From Stropharia rugosoannulata (Eukaryota > Basidiomycota > Agaricomycetes > Agaricales > Strophariaceae): 64,000 bases of DNA. Positions 1 through 12,197 of this stretch are shown here, piece after piece. The translations under genes and the position numbers were made by a program. The stretch covers positions 372,001-436,000 of the forward strand of contig JANCIK010000012.1 in assembly GCA_028532985.1 (NCBI GenBank). The letters are read 5' to 3'. The notes under the pieces are model-generated. The model had not been told where the DNA came from. It did not search any database and saw nothing but the letters and a program-made list of their open reading frames with translations. Each line of letters starts with the position of its first letter. The stretch's first letter is position 1.

Positions 1-882
1 TACTGATCTCTAACAAACATCTACTAATCAATAAATAAACCAGGATGCATATAATTGATGGGTACATTTTTTTCAGATGCTTAAAACATATGTTGTTCTC
101 TGATCATTTTTTGGCACTAGTGTGCAAATAATGCGATGGTGTTTGACTACGGGCACCGAATGGATATTTGGTCTAACCGTAGCACTGCAGGAAACCGAGT
201 CCATTGCAAAAAACGCGAAGTATGAGTATTTCACCCTTCAACCTGTGGTTATTCGTCAAGGGAAAAAAAACACTAAATACATCAGTGAGGACTGTTTGCA
301 AATCTTAAGGGTTTTGACATTTTGGGTAACAACAAATTTGCTTTTGACATGCCAAAAACGCAACAATCTCACTATCTTTTATGTATTATTATAGGCCAAA
401 GAAGACATAAACTTTATCCAAGAGCAAATCTTTGGATAGCAGAGGCCGGTTTACTTACGCGGCCAAAAACACTTGCATATACATGTAACATAAAGAAATT
501 GGTCCACTCATTTTACACATTTCCACTACATCTGCCAATATTGATATTCCACATCCGTATATATTCGCAAACTGTAGCACTGTCGAACAAAGCAGAACCA
601 CATGAGTCCTATAATAAACTAAAGCAAAGATTAGCACGTAGCAGAGTAGTGGAGAAGATGTAGTGTTCTCTATGTAAAGGAGCCCGAGTCCAAGAGAAAC
701 GGCGGGTAATACAAATATGGTGCAAATGTCATTTAATTTAGTAGTTGCATAGTCATCGCACTAAGGCAAATCATTGACTACTTTTGAGCGGAAGTTGGAA
801 CACATGCAGAACATGTGTAAAATGCGTCTGTTAACCGATTGGTTGGCACGTCATTAAAAATAAGCCACAGTACGTAGTGTAT
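1..882. other. AT-rich intergenic stretch, no gene seen
   Basis: Only short overlapping ORFs without recognisable protein character occur here, on both strands. No tRNA, repeat or splice-consistent gene model could be built. It lies downstream of the 3' end of the minus-strand F-box gene. Confidence 0.6.
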
Positions 883-2543
883 TCAAGTACTCCTATATAC
901 CAAAGCAATGTCTATAACTTTGACATCTAGTCCGTCTGTTGGATCATTAATAAGTAGTATGCGGCCAGATTGTTCATCGAACAATTTTGTCTCAAAAGAC
1001 GGTAGGTCATTCGCGGACCAAGTTTGCCAAAATGGGCCAATCAAGTTGGGGGTATCACCGTTTGAGGTAACAGGATATGTATAAAAACATAATCGATCAT
1101 CGCGGGAGGCAAGGGTAACACTTTGTCCAATGCTGGGTCCCGTTTCCCTATTAATATTTGACATGGCCAGATCGCCTATCTTGATAAATTCCAGTGATGC
1201 AGGGGACGTTGTCTTGTCTTCGAAAATCACTACGGCAAGTGATGAACGGCGGAGTCGAACGAGTCTCGAGGTAGACTCCGAAGGACGAGAGAAAGACAGA
1301 AGAGAGTGAGTCTCGTTCAAATAGTGTAATAAGCTGAACTCTGATTGCTCATTAGGTAGGGGCGAGCTTCCATATGTTTCACGAGCAGTAGAGTAATCGT
1401 ATAGCGAAAAATTGCGCTGTCCAATGATCAAAATCCTACTGGAGGACAAAAGATGAACAATATCCTATCAGATGCAAGTATCAGTTCATGGAATGAAGTG
1501 TCTTCAGTGTACTTACTCGGGGCCAAACTTTACGATTTGATATAATTAAGGGATAATGTGTAGAGCCTTGCGCTTTCCATCGTTCCCACTCTAAAACATA
1601 TACGTAGGTCGAGCGATATTGTTGAGTCGACCCGACGAAGGCAACAACGGGACCAAGGAGCGACAGCGACCAAACCTTGTGAACCTCTGCACGATGGTGA
1701 AAGGAAGCTAGTAACTTGGCTTCCAGTCTAGTAACGTTTTGCAGTTCGTCCGGCGCTATAAAAACGCTCCATATCTGCAATTTATGCTCACCATTGGGAG
1801 CGTCACTGCCAATGAAGTGGCCCTTGATAGACACAACAACAGTGAAGGATAATGTTGAGGAGCTGGTGTTGTGTTCCACCAACATAAGACGTTCTTTGTT
1901 CACCGGCGACTTTGATCTATTTTCCAACTGGTCAGGAATGAGCTGAGTTTTGTCGAAGTTGTCGGAGTCAAGGTCATAGCATGTCAAAGCCCCGTAATTG
2001 CCCAAGACAAGAAGCCATCTCCCTCCTGGAGTAAGGTAAATGTTTTCGAACGACGCACGACATGTTTTGAGCATGCGTTCTCGGGCGACATGAGTACCAT
2101 CAGTTTTCCAACCGTACTCGGCACTTTTCCAAAGTAACAAGAGGTTCTGGAGTTCTGTGGCGGTGTACATGTTCACAGGGCGCTCCAATGCTGGTGGTAT
2201 CAAACTGGTGCTCATGTGTTCATTGACCAGGCCTCTCCAAATTATCCTCGATTGTGTTGCGGCCAACATAAATTTGCATGTCTATTGTAACCGTAGTCAG
2301 GTATTGTAAAGAGAGTTTGGCATATAAACCTACCTGGCGCACCCGTAATATGTCTCTCCAGTTCAACCATTGCAGTATTTCCGATAGCAGCTCGCTCGGG
2401 AGAGTTAACACGGACGCCGATGCAAGAGCAACTGTCGATTTATACCTAGGAGACTGAGCAAAGGTCAACAAATGATTCGTCAAACTATAGGTACAACTCA
2501 CTCGAATTGGGGTCCATTTAGTTCGTCGGACAACGTTAAGCAT
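883..2543 (-). CDS. F-box domain protein with beta-rich C-terminal region
   Basis: This is probably a substrate-receptor subunit of an SCF ubiquitin ligase. The F-box is visible near the N-terminus (LPSELLSEILQWLNWRDILRVRQ, split here as LPSELLSEIL and QWLNWRDILRV). It is followed across an intron by TCKFMLAATQSRIIWRGL, the usual continuation in agaricomycete F-box proteins. About 450 residues of WD/beta-propeller-like sequence follow (for example GGRWLLVLGNYGALTCYDLD), with no clear repeat assignment. Exons join at a donor near 2,331, an intron at about 1,450-1,500 (GTAAGT donor), and probably a small intron near 2,460-2,505. The ATG at 2543 is preferred because it leaves the usual short segment before the F-box; an upstream in-frame ATG lies at 2666. 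The F-box call is firm. The substrate is unknown. Confidence 0.75.
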
Positions 2544-2666
2544 CTTTCTGACAAAGTTGCGCAACAGGACAGAAAAATACAACAGAAAGACAGATATTGG
2601 ATGCGTAATAATCTCAAGCATAAAGGAAGCACATATAGTAGATGTGAGCCGAGGAAATGCAGTCAC

Positions 2667-4016
2667 TGGTCTGGTGTGCAGGTTGTGGATTGAACGTTCT
2701 CAAGGTCACGTGAGCGCATTTACGTCTTGTGGAAGACGGCCAATTTTGGTAAACTCACTCCGCAATTGCTCCGTAAAGCGAAACATAAATTGTCAAACAC
2801 TACTCTCCAGTACTCACCTTTCAGTAGACTTTATTGGGCTTGTGTCAAAGCCTATACCATATGAATTCGCTGGCATTGGTTTTCGTATGATTGAAGAACC
2901 GAACGGTACAAGTAGTGGTCCTTTCTCTGGTTATTCATGATTCGACAACGTAAGTGTCAGCGCTATCACTGAACCGTAGTTTTGTTGACTTTGGAATAGT
3001 ACTACCCTTTTGTGATGGACCGAGGCCCAGCCGGATAGTGATAGTCTGTTAGAAAAAAGGGACTACAAAGGGAATGCAACGTATGTATTAGTCCCTCATC
3101 GGCTTCAGTGGAAAGCACACTTCTAACAAAACAAAACGTGACCATTCGCAATTTATGAAGCGTCCCTATCGTCGAGGTATTCAACCAAGAGTGAGCAATT
3201 ACGTCTGCCGAGATGAGCCTAACTTGTACTGACATTTTCCCACTTAAAGTGGCAATGGTGACCTCAAAAGAGTGCAAGATCCCCTGGACGGAGGTGCGAA
3301 GATATCCATATCGGCGTCCCAAGCACATATGTATGCTATTTCGCTGCCAAAATTGTCCCATAAACGCGAAGCACGATTTTTTCCAGCAGACTCAACGAAC
3401 TGGACGTTTTAACTTCCTCTGCAGCTCCAAACGATACAAACACCTTCGGAAATTCCTCAACAGATGTTTCTGCGAGCAATCTGAAGCAGAGAACGATCTC
3501 GGTGCTGGTAACTCCATTGAACAAGTATCAGAAAGTAGTGTAGTTGTTAGAAGTATAACAGAAAGATTCCGATTCATACCTTTAATGGAGTTGTGGGGCG
3601 TTTGAGGATCTCTAAGTATACGTAGGCTCAGTAGGGAGACAATGTGACAGACAGTTGTTATTAGTGCTCTACGCCCCACTGAATTCATCACCTTTTCACA
3701 GGAAGACGTGCGATCGTGATATCAGCAGCTGGAAGTGAATCATAACATATCCAAGCCTACTACGACCGGAGAGAGTTAGCGCCTTAGATATGTGCAGATG
3801 TAATGATACGAAAGATGGAGCGAAAGCTGGATATATGCGCAAATATTAGCTATATAATCAACAAAATTCATACAGACAAGGAATGGCGACACAGCGAGTG
3901 AGTCGTCCAACACCAATAGTTTTGCTATTGAAAATAAATCCGGACATATAAATATATTAAATAGTGTTCAAACAAGGTGATCATGTACACGCACGTAACA
4001 CCAGGTCGCCCCCTGC
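2667..4016. other. Intergenic stretch with unassigned minus-strand ORFs
   Basis: Minus-strand ORFs at 3,002-3,361, 3,336-3,524 and 3,392-3,691 could be exons of one small gene (first Met near 3,688), because they lie consecutively and a GTATGA donor is present near 3,580. The reading frames do not join cleanly at any acceptor I tried, and the peptides show no family I recognise. It may be a decayed gene or transcribed spacer between the F-box gene and the nucleoporin gene. Confidence 0.3.
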
Positions 4017-7013
4017 TCACGCGCTTGCAACGATTCTGAAAGGATCTGAACCACCCCGCTCCAGGCCCGCAAGTATTGCTTGACGCACTGCACCGACATA
4101 TGTCGCTAGCGGCCTTCCCCCACTGCCTGCTTCCACTCCGGGGAAGTCGTCATACAGTTTGTAGCGACCATCAGCAACAACATTTGCGAGGTCAAGCGCG
4201 CGACGGAGATTCCTTGTGTACACGTTAATAGACGATCAACACTTGTAGTGAATAAAAAAACGTACTCCGGGATAACTGAGCGGGATGTTACAAGCAAGTG
4301 ATGTAAGCGTAGGATAAGTTCGGGGACAAATATCTGGCGGATGCGGACAAGCTCCCGTTGGCGCATATTGCCTATAACAGTGAGCGTTAAACGACATTTA
4401 TAAGGACCAAAATCAGAGATACGCACTACCCTCTCCGTCCTCCGAAACAAGCCATTCCGTAGTAAGTAGCTTCATGATCTGTTCGTGTACCTGGTCAACG
4501 AGGCGCTGTTGGTCGACAAGAATGTATAAGGTCAATGTGTACAGATGTGACGGAACAAGTAGTGCTACTCACGCGGTATTCTGCAGCCCAATTACTCCGT
4601 GCGTCGCGGGAGCCTTCGACAGCACTTTCCTCGCCCTGCCACTCTACGATACGTGCAAGTGTCTCCCAGATCACGAAGAATTGGCGATAGTGCAAATATT
4701 CCGTCGCCACTTCTTCCGGTTCGCCTATCAGAGCAAGCTCCGCGGGGAGAACGTCTAGCAGTGCTTGAGCCACTTGCACACGTCCTCGGCCTATGCAAAA
4801 CACAAACGATCAGTCGAGACTCTTGAACACGACATATATTTCACGCATATAAGCACGTACCTAGCAAGCTTCTCAAAATCACCGTGGCCTGTTCAAGTGC
4901 CACGGGATGTGTAGCTTCCTCAAATGCAGTCCATTCAACTGAGCGCAGCAGTAAAAGTTCCACCTCCCTCGGGGGAGCCTGTGTAGCGGCGTCTACAAGG
5001 GAGGGAAGCGGGCCTCGGATAGACGGGCCAAGTTCTTCGAATGCCGCCTGGATCGTGCGCTCCGCAGCGGCGACAGAAACGCGTGTCGGGTCTAGCCCAT
5101 GCTCACGCGCACGCAAGAGGGCGGCACGACGTGCACCATGGTCGGCGCCAAGCCCCAGTGAGACCAGGAATGCAGCATACCGCGCAATCGCGTTATCACC
5201 GAGGGCCCCAGCGTAAAGAGCTATGAGATCACGTTGGTCGGCTGCCTGTATTGGTGATTAGGACTGCAACACAGAAAGTTTGCACGAAACGTACTTCAAG
5301 AACAGCAATATATGACTCAAGGATGACCTGAGCTGCCTGAGGAGGGACCGGGACTTCAATCATCTTTAGGAAAAGGCAAAAATGTGCAAAAAAGCGGCAC
5401 ATGGTGTTGTACCTGATAGTACAAAGATGTAGTCAGGGGGTGCATATACGGAAAGTTTTATGTTCGTACTCAAACTGACTACTTTGGTAGTCACCTCTTT
5501 GAAGACCTTCTGAGAAAATGCTGAGGAGTTCGTTAGTCCTATTCAGGACAACATAAAGCTGGCACAAGTGAAACGGGTCATTGGCCGGTGCTCTATATGT
5601 CCGTTAATACTTTATTATGCAATCAATAAAGTTCAAACTATACCCTTCAATCACCGCGACGCCCTTCAGGCTCTCCAGGGTTTTGACGACTTCCTGTTGC
5701 CATTCACCTTCATGTTCCATTGAAACATTGCGCATATCATCTGAATTCTTATCCACCCCCTCCGCACCATTCATCCAGAAGCTGCCAGGTGCTAGCTTTG
5801 CGAGTTCGCTTGTAATCTTGTCTTCGCATGCAAGATGTATTTCCGCCCATAAGTGGTCCTCCCATGTTCTGCATGAGCTTTTCAGTATGTTAAAAGTTTG
5901 TGGTGTGGGGCAGAGTGACACATATAGGATACGCTCTTGGTCAGAGAGCTTGGGCTATTGTATCGTTAGTCGCAATTATATTAAACTATGTGTCACTTAC
6001 GCTCAATGCTGCGCGAACGCAGGCTGCTTTCCACAATTTACGGTGGCGGTTGCCTGACCAAACCGGTGGCTCATCTTCTTCGTCGACATCGTTTTCACTA
6101 ACAGTTGCTGCCACAATGATTAGCTAGAGAGGTTTAACAACTTGTAAGCGGCGTACACAGAGCATCCCAACGGAAGTTTTTGGATCCACTTATACTGGCG
6201 GCCCGCCATGGTTGATGAGCACGCCGACATGCCTCCAGTGCTTCTTCTATGCGGCCTGCACGCACATATCCACATAATGCTTGAATCAAACTTTTTTCAT
6301 AGCTCTAATTTGCACGTCAGATTCCGTAACTCTCACTGTCGCGCATATATGCACTTACCACGTCGTCACCTGTCAAAGTTGCTCCCTCGCCTCTGTTCAC
6401 CACGTCTGGATCCATCTCCGAGACGAGTCCTTCGCGCGTGGCGTGCCCGATCCGCATATTTTGTATGATTGTGTGCTTGGTAAACTTCCAGTACCCATTA
6501 CTTGCTTCCGGGGGTATGGGCGACGGTGCAATCTCCTGCAGCCATTCTCTGACAATGAGAAGCTCTTTGAGCAGTGGGCTAACGCGCATAATCGCGTTTG
6601 CAAGGGTACTAGGCGGGGTATAAGGGTTGTTGAGAAGGAGTTCATGAGGGGAAAGCGTGGAGGGGTGTTCAGTTTTACGTTCTCTGACAAAAATTCAGAT
6701 ACATCCAAGGTTTGAATTGCAATATCTTACGATAGTAGGGCTTGTAGCAAACCCCAAGTGTTTTGCTCGAGGCGTAGAATCTCGATTTCTTCATGTGCCG
6801 TGCCTCTATCGAACTGTTCCTCCAGTTCTTCAATCCTGACTGAGGTATTAGCATGGTAATTTCAAATAGATAAACAACGCACTGAGTTTGGCATATATGA
6901 CGCATACGAGCTGGGTATCCCGTTTCTGGTTCAAGGATTGCCTCCAGGTCGTCCGAGTTAGACTGGCATACAGAGAGAACCTCTGCGCAGGAGGCGTAAG
7001 CGCTATCAGTCAT
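4017..7013 (-). CDS. NUP84: Nucleoporin Nup84/Nup107, Y-complex scaffold subunit
   Basis: Nup84 is an alpha-solenoid component of the Y (Nup84/Nup107-160) complex of the nuclear pore scaffold. Sequence support runs through the gene in exon order. The N-terminal exon starts MTDSAYASCAEVLS. After a 68-nt intron (6,840-6,907) comes RIEELEEQFDRGTAHEEIEI, then a segment ending NTWGLLQALLS. A central segment contains CRTWEDHLWAEIHLACEDK, near 5,850. The C-terminal exons contain NLRRALDLANVVADGRYKLY and end GGSDPFRIVASA. The last two blocks are characteristic of the Nup84/Nup107 C-terminal domain. There are about ten short introns, and several carry a GCATATATGC-like palindrome just after the donor. 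The start at 7013 fits the homologous N-terminus. It is divergent from the POLE3 gene with 220 bp between start codons. Confidence 0.85.
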
Positions 7014-7233
7014 GGTGTATTCTGGATAAGACGAGTTAAAGTGAGGTCTGAATGAGCATTCCAACAATCGGCGCCTAATAAAATACAAGTCAAAAGCAAG
7101 TGGCCCACTGAGTTTGGCTTGAACTCCAGTCTGTAAAGTCACATCAGGTGACCCCAAACGCGACAGTCACGCTTTGCATGAGGCGTAGCTGCAAGCATAC
7201 TTTCAGAAAACCTCTAGTACCATCCTTTCCAAT
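7014..7233. promoter_or_regulatory. Shared divergent promoter, NUP84 / POLE3
   Basis: Only 220 bp separate the start codons of the minus-strand nucleoporin gene and the plus-strand Pol epsilon subunit gene, so both 5' regions must lie within it. No TATA box stands out, as expected for housekeeping genes. Co-regulation is an inference. Confidence 0.5.
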
Positions 7234-8279
7234 ATGCCGCGCAAAGAGACATACTCCGGCCCATTGTCTGCTCAGGCACAGCAGGACCTTGTATCTGAAG
7301 GTATAGAAAATTTTGAGCTTCCCAAAAGCGTTGTCATGAAAATCGCCAAGTCGTCTGTACGTAGGGTGTCCTGTTGTCTTCAGCTACGCTGACCTGCGTG
7401 TTGTTCGTTTTGCTAGATACCAGACAATGTGAAGCTGCAAAAGGAGACCGTTCTTTCTCTTGTTAAAGGCTCAACGGTGTTCATAAATTACCTTGGTGCG
7501 TGGCAACTCATACCGTGGGGTCAAGCATATATCGAGTCTTGACGCTTAATGAATAACAGCTGCAACGTGCGTCTAAATTGGATATCTATCAAGCGTGGTG
7601 TACAAAATTGATACGTCTCTGTTCCGAAAGCGCTCACGATGTCGCACTTGGAAAGCAACACAAGAGCATATCCGCATCGGACGTGCTGAAGGCACTTGAA
7701 ATGATTGAATTTGGTGACATGGTTCAAAAACTGCAGACGGAACTTAATGGTACGTTTATGGTTTCTCTCTGCACCCCTCCAATGGCTATGTATACGTGCC
7801 TCATGTACTAATTACGGTCATCAACAGTATACCGGGACCTCTCTAAGAACGATAAGGGTGGACGCAAACCCTCCAGTGCTAGGCGGGCGTCGACAAGCAA
7901 TGGCGCCAACGCATCTTCCGCTTCCGCTCCTGGGTCTCGAGGAAAAGGCAAAGACCGCGCACCAACAGGTAACCAGCCTCCATTCACCTCTGCCCCTCTG
8001 GACTCCGTCAGCGCCGCTTCAGCACCTGATGCAATGGATGTGGACAATGACAACGATATCACGGAGAGCGCGAGTTTTGCGCCCAGAGGCCCGAGTGAGC
8101 AAGAATGGCAAGAAACGGAAGAACATGCGGGATCGGATGCAGAAGTGTTAGACGAAGACGAAGTGGATGAAGAACCCGATACATTACCAGAAGAGGATGA
8201 ACCAGTGGATGCGGGGTTTGATCTACGAGACGGTGACCCAGGATCCGATGACAACAATGACACGCCCCACGCTTGGTAG
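7234..8279 (+). CDS. DPB4: DNA polymerase epsilon histone-fold subunit Dpb4/POLE3
   Basis: Small H2B-like histone-fold subunit of the Pol epsilon holoenzyme, which in other fungi and animals also serves CHRAC-type chromatin remodellers. The spliced product begins MPRKETYSGPLSAQAQQD. The histone fold follows: LPKSVVMKIAKSSIPDNVKL, then FINYLAATAHDVALGKQHK, then SISASDVLKALEMIEFGDM. The C-terminal third is low-complexity and acidic (QEWQETEEHAGSD, DEDEVDEEPDTLPEEDEPVD), typical of fungal Dpb4. Introns are 7,357-7,416, 7,496-7,559, 7,567-7,630 and 7,750-7,827. A 7-nt micro-exon (7,560-7,566) is required to encode the conserved LAAT segment. The start codon follows short untranslated sequence and matches family length. 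Confidence 0.9.
7560..7566 (+). other. 7-nt micro-exon in DPB4/POLE3
   Basis: The sequence CTGCAAC lies between a CAG acceptor and a GTGCGT donor. Joining CTT-G, CT-GCA-AC and C-GCT-CAC restores L-A-A-T-A-H, the invariant core of the POLE3 histone fold. Both flanking introns are 64 nt and begin GTGCGT. Confidence 0.8.
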
Positions 8280-8758
8280 AGAAGTTGCCTACAAGTCCTT
8301 TCCTATCCCTATTCTCAGTGTTGGTGCCCTCTCTGTGTGGTGAGATAACTCGATCAGCGTCATATATGCATCAGGAATTTGCTTTCTTGACAACGGCTGG
8401 TATTCACTTTCTTGCCTCTCTGCCTCTGTATATCTTAATATAAATTGCTCATCGACATTCAATGCAGATATGGTTCTTGTGTATTTTACTTTTCTTCAAA
8501 AGTGATCCTCGCGTTCCAGCACCATGGAACATCTTTTTGACTGTCTACCGACTGGTTAGCTATCAACACTGTTATTCCTTTATCTATCACTTGCTCCGCA
8601 AATGAAGTCACTGGTACCTAGTGGCAAACTCTGAAATCAAATAACGATCGCGCCCAAAAGAATAACGAGGTAAACATCGAGTATATTGTTACTTTGACAT
8701 CAAATGCTGCGTTTAGTGAACTGCCATATAACCGTTCTGCTTTATCGCCTTAGGTAAA
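8280..8758. other. Intergenic, convergent 3' ends
   Basis: The plus-strand POLE3 gene and the minus-strand first CVNH gene converge here. The stretch should hold both 3' untranslated regions. I see no further gene or repeat. Confidence 0.5.
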
Positions 8759-9230
8759 TTAATCTACACATGCAAGCAGGCCAAAACGGTTGACAACGCA
8801 GTCGTCTGCAAATATACTCAGCTATACTGTTGATGGGACAACAAAGTAGAACTTACCTAGGTCAGCTATCTTAGCAGAGCCCGGGCAGCCACAAATCATG
8901 AAAGCGCCCGTTTCAATTTCACATCCAGAGCAACCGTCAGCAGCATAATTTCCACTGAAAAACGTTCATCAATTGAAGTAGCTCGATTCTTGCGCGTCGT
9001 ACTTACTTGGCCCGGCAAACTAGGTCGGTGGCTGCGATGCCGATGCAAGAGTTGAGGTCCAATGCACTGTTGACTTCGCCTCCATGGCCGTCCCCGCAAG
9101 TGGCACGCAGAATGTTGTTATTTTGGATGAAGATGTTCGAGCAGGTCGCACTGAAGTCTCCCTGAGCATGCACGCTTTGGAAGACGGCGAGGACAGTGGT
9201 GAAAATCGCGGCGACGCTAGTGAGCTGCAT
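8759..9230 (-). CDS. Secreted cyanovirin-N homology (CVNH) protein, copy 1
   Basis: Small secreted CVNH-fold protein; family members typically bind mannose-rich or related glycans. Residues 1 to about 22 form a signal peptide (MQLTSVAAIFTTVLAVFQSV then HAQG). The mature part shows CVNH hallmarks: FSATCSNIFIQNNNILRATC, GGEVNSALDLNSCIG, and after an intron NGNYAADGCSGCEIETGAF. The last exon gives DDCVVNRFGLLACVD. Two introns interrupt it, with a GTAAGT donor near 9,003 and another near 8,857. It is unusually cysteine-rich for a CVNH domain, which suggests extra disulphides. It is the first of three tandem same-strand paralogues (others at 10,333 and 11,667). Confidence 0.8.
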
Positions 9231-9292
9231 TACTGTGCGGATTCAGTGACTTTGTCTGGTCAGGGGTGCCTTTCTAGTCGCTTTGGGCTGCC

Positions 9293-9298
9293 TTTATA
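9293..9298 (-). promoter_or_regulatory. TATA box of CVNH copy 1
   Basis: TATAAA on the minus strand lies about 63 bp upstream of the start codon. The two paralogues have a TATA box at nearly the same distance, which supports it as a conserved core promoter element. Confidence 0.55.
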
Positions 9299-10332
9299 CA
9301 AACCTAGGCGAACGTTACATATATGCGCGTGTTCAATCATACGAATGCTTACACACTAGATGCGCGTCCTCTGGCACTTCGCGCTGATGGAATTAAAACG
9401 AAACACATGCATACTGACAGCTATTTTTAGCGCCGTTCAAGACCGCAGAAATAGCACAATGATTCACGGGGGACAAGGGATAAGGGCGTTAATTAATGGT
9501 CCACCATGTAACTGTTTGGCCTGGCTCTTCCCCCACCTTTCACACATCTTCATGCACTCAACAAAACGGTTGTTTCTTTCAGCCTTCATCACAGCAAAAT
9601 TATTGACCAAGTCAGTTCTAGAGTCTAATATGTTTCCTCAGAATCGTGTCCGCCGTTGCTCAGCGACTTACGTACTCAGTTCAAAACGGTGATAATCAAC
9701 CCATCTACTGATTTCAGTCTCTTCTCCGTGGTCGGATCACTTCAGTGCTCGACTACCTCTTTTATCTAATAACATGTTAATGGAAGGTCATCCACGTACC
9801 GCTCGGTACGGGCCTTCTTGAATACATTAATGAAATTGCAGCTAGGAATCAATTCGTGTATTAAATGCTAGCAGCTCCTCAGGATATGGATCTACTCTGT
9901 TGCTGCCAACTTTTCAACAAATTCATAGGCATAGCCATGCGCAGAAATCAAGGGAAGATAGGGAAAGCAGGTGAGCCACGTTTGAGCTAATTTTGATAGC
10001 TACGGGATCGTCGCATATGGTGCAAGCACTCTACTTGGGATGCTTGTTCTATATGGCAGACCAGGACCAGACTTCTGCACCAACAGCGAAAGAATATTGA
10101 ACTAGCTTTATCTTGAGTACGTCGTGGCTTTCGTTTACCTTACATATATCACAACTTTCATGCACAATAACACAGTTGATAGCAGCTTTTAATGTTGAAC
10201 ACTTTACCTTGTCAAAACAATGTTGAAACTCAGTTGGTTGTATTGTTGATTCTTATCTGATCTTTCTGATGATACAAAACTCTATATACAGAATAAATAA
10301 TGTGCACTACAACACGCGCCCGACATATTTAG
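9299..10332. other. Intergenic between CVNH copies 1 and 2
   Basis: About 1 kb without a supportable gene. A plus-strand ORF at 9,360-9,692 has no protein-like features. No repeat of the CVNH coding sequence is visible, so the duplication unit, if it included spacer, has diverged here. Confidence 0.5.
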
Positions 10333-10798
10333 TTATACGCGACATGTGAGGAGACCAAAAGTGTTGGCAACACAGGCATCTGTGAAATAATCAGTCTCAA
10401 GTTAAAGAAGCCAATTTAAAGTGCACTAACGATCTTGTTACCGCCAGGACAGCTGCACAACATGAATTCTGCTGTTGGGATTTCACACCCGGTACATCCA
10501 TCGGCAGCATAGTTTCCACTGAAATCCGAGGGTTACTCAGTAAGTCATATTGTTTTAAAATATATGCGGCTTACTTAGCCTGGCAGATGAGATCGCTGAG
10601 AGCAATGCCTATGCAGGAGTTGAGGTCGAGTGCGCTGTCTGTGTGGCCGCCATGACCATCACCGCAAATGGCGCGTAGAATGTGATTATCCTGAATGAAG
10701 ATGGCCGAGCAGGTCTCGCTAAAGTCTCCCTGTGTGTGCACGCCTTGGAAGGTTGTGAAGACAGTGGTAAAGATAGCAGCGACTGCTGTGAGCTGCAT
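10333..10798 (-). CDS. Secreted cyanovirin-N homology (CVNH) protein, copy 2
   Basis: Paralogue of copies 1 and 3 with the same three-exon layout. The signal peptide is MQLTAVAAIFTTVFTTFQGV followed by HTQG. The mature region has FSETCSAIFIQDNHILRAIC, GHTDSALDLNSCIG and then NYAADGCTGCEIPTAEFMLC. The final exon reads ACVANTFGLLTCRV. The second intron's donor is uncertain: the only GT that keeps frame with the CAG acceptor near 10,382 is GTGCAC, next to a GTTAGT. Divergence from copy 1 is spread along the protein, so the duplication is not recent. Confidence 0.75.
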
Positions 10799-10857
10799 AT
10801 CTTGTCAGAGAAGATGCCTGGGTAAGATAATGCGTTGCCTCGTAAAATAGGGATACG

Positions 10858-10864
10858 TTTTATA
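10858..10864 (-). promoter_or_regulatory. TATA box of CVNH copy 2
   Basis: TATAAAA on the minus strand about 60 bp upstream of the start codon, matching copies 1 and 3 in position. Confidence 0.55.
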
Positions 10865-11666
10865 CGAGAATCGAACGCGACTTTCGACCTTTTACTTGGG
10901 AATATCGGAAATCATAGGTCTGGCGATACTACATGCGGAGGTTTTGAATTTGATTTATCCCGGTATATTTAACAGAATCATCTTTAGAATTACGACAATG
11001 CATCGCTGAAAATGTGGGCGCCAAAAATATCCCCCGAGTCCGAAGTTCTGTTGTGTTAATAGCTTTGTCTCGATACAAATAGTAGTATCATGTGCGCTCT
11101 CCTCCTTCACCATCGGAAATTTTCGAGATCATGAGGTTAATTCATCATTAATTAATTGCGTGTGTTTGCTAAAGCTTGTGAATAGCACTGGAGCTCCATC
11201 GCTCTACAAGTTAACTGTTTTGGGAGCTTCCTCTCTAGGAAGCTAAGTCAATTGACCATCATTGAATTGATTCCATGTGTTACAGAGAAGCACTTCCGAG
11301 TCCAAAGTTAGGGTGCATACAACATGAACAGAACACTGCTAAGACACCGTATGAGCGAATCCTCGAAATCATAGTTAAGAAAGTGCACGTCGTTCACGGG
11401 TTAATCCAATCCAACCACGAGAACAGAACGGTAGTACGATTGTCATCATCATTTGAATGTCTCCCATCATTGCCCCAGGGATCCTCTCCTCCACAATGTC
11501 ATTCAGGACATCTCAAGTTGAAATTATTTTATCAATAAAAAATTAATAAGAAATCTGCTAGATTTACTAGACTTAGAAGTCAGGATACAACTATGGCAGT
11601 GAACGATTGCATCAGACGATTTATCAAATATGCGCCGACCACTGCTGAAAGTGATGTATCACTGGC
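10865..11666. other. Intergenic between CVNH copies 2 and 3
   Basis: No coherent gene model. A plus-strand ORF at 11,275-11,538 has no recognisable features. The AT-rich 3' end near 11,530-11,600 probably belongs to the copy 3 transcript. Confidence 0.5.
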
Positions 11667-12139
11667 TTAGCATGTAAGCAGGCCATTGGTATTCGTAACA
11701 CAGTCATCTGCAGATAGTAAACTGAGTGAGTACTATTCAAATAGTAGAACAAGAGAATATTCACCAAGGTCGGCAATCTTGACGGCACCGGGGCAGCCAC
11801 ACTCCATGAAGGCGCCAGTAACAATTTCACATCCAGCACAGCCAAGGGCGGCATAGTTTCCACTAAATGCCAAGTGATTAGTGAAGTTATAGAAATATAC
11901 TTGAACAAACAAGGATACTTGGGTTTGCAGATAAGGCTGGTGGAGGCAATGCCAATGCAAGAGTTGAGGTTCAACGCGCTGTTAACCTCGCCCCCATGGC
12001 CATCGCCGCAAGTGGCTCTTAAGAAGTTGTTGTTCTCGATAAAATATCCTGAGCAAGTCTGGCTGAAGCCACCGGCTTGAACACCTTGAAGGACGGCGAA
12101 TATAACAACGGAGAGTGCGGTAAGGCTGGTGGGCTGCAT
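11667..12139 (-). CDS. Secreted cyanovirin-N homology (CVNH) protein, copy 3
   Basis: Third paralogue. The signal peptide is MQPTSLTALSVVIFAVLQGV followed by QAGG. The mature region contains FSQTCSGYFIENNNFLRATC, GGEVNSALNLNSCIG, then NGNYAALGCAGCEIVTGAF, MECGCPGAVKIADL and the last exon DDCVTNTNGLLTC, where the protein ends. The NTNGLLTC ending is the canonical second-subdomain CVNH motif, making this the clearest family member of the three. Introns: donor GTATCC near 11,920 and GTGAAT near 11,764. Reading through the introns gives a longer artefactual ORF. The likely role, secreted glycan binding, is inferred from the family. Confidence 0.8.
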
Positions 12140-12197
12140 TGGTGAATAAAAGGACCTTTGAGAGGATGACTGACCTGCACTGGACTGTACATTACCC

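Noticed and set aside
9084..9359. Plus-strand ORF over CVNH copy 1
   Set aside because: Antisense shadow of the signal-peptide exon and promoter of a well-supported minus-strand gene.
11624..12139. 171-residue read-through form of CVNH copy 3
   Set aside because: The ORF stays open through both introns by chance. Splicing restores the cysteine pattern shared by the paralogues.
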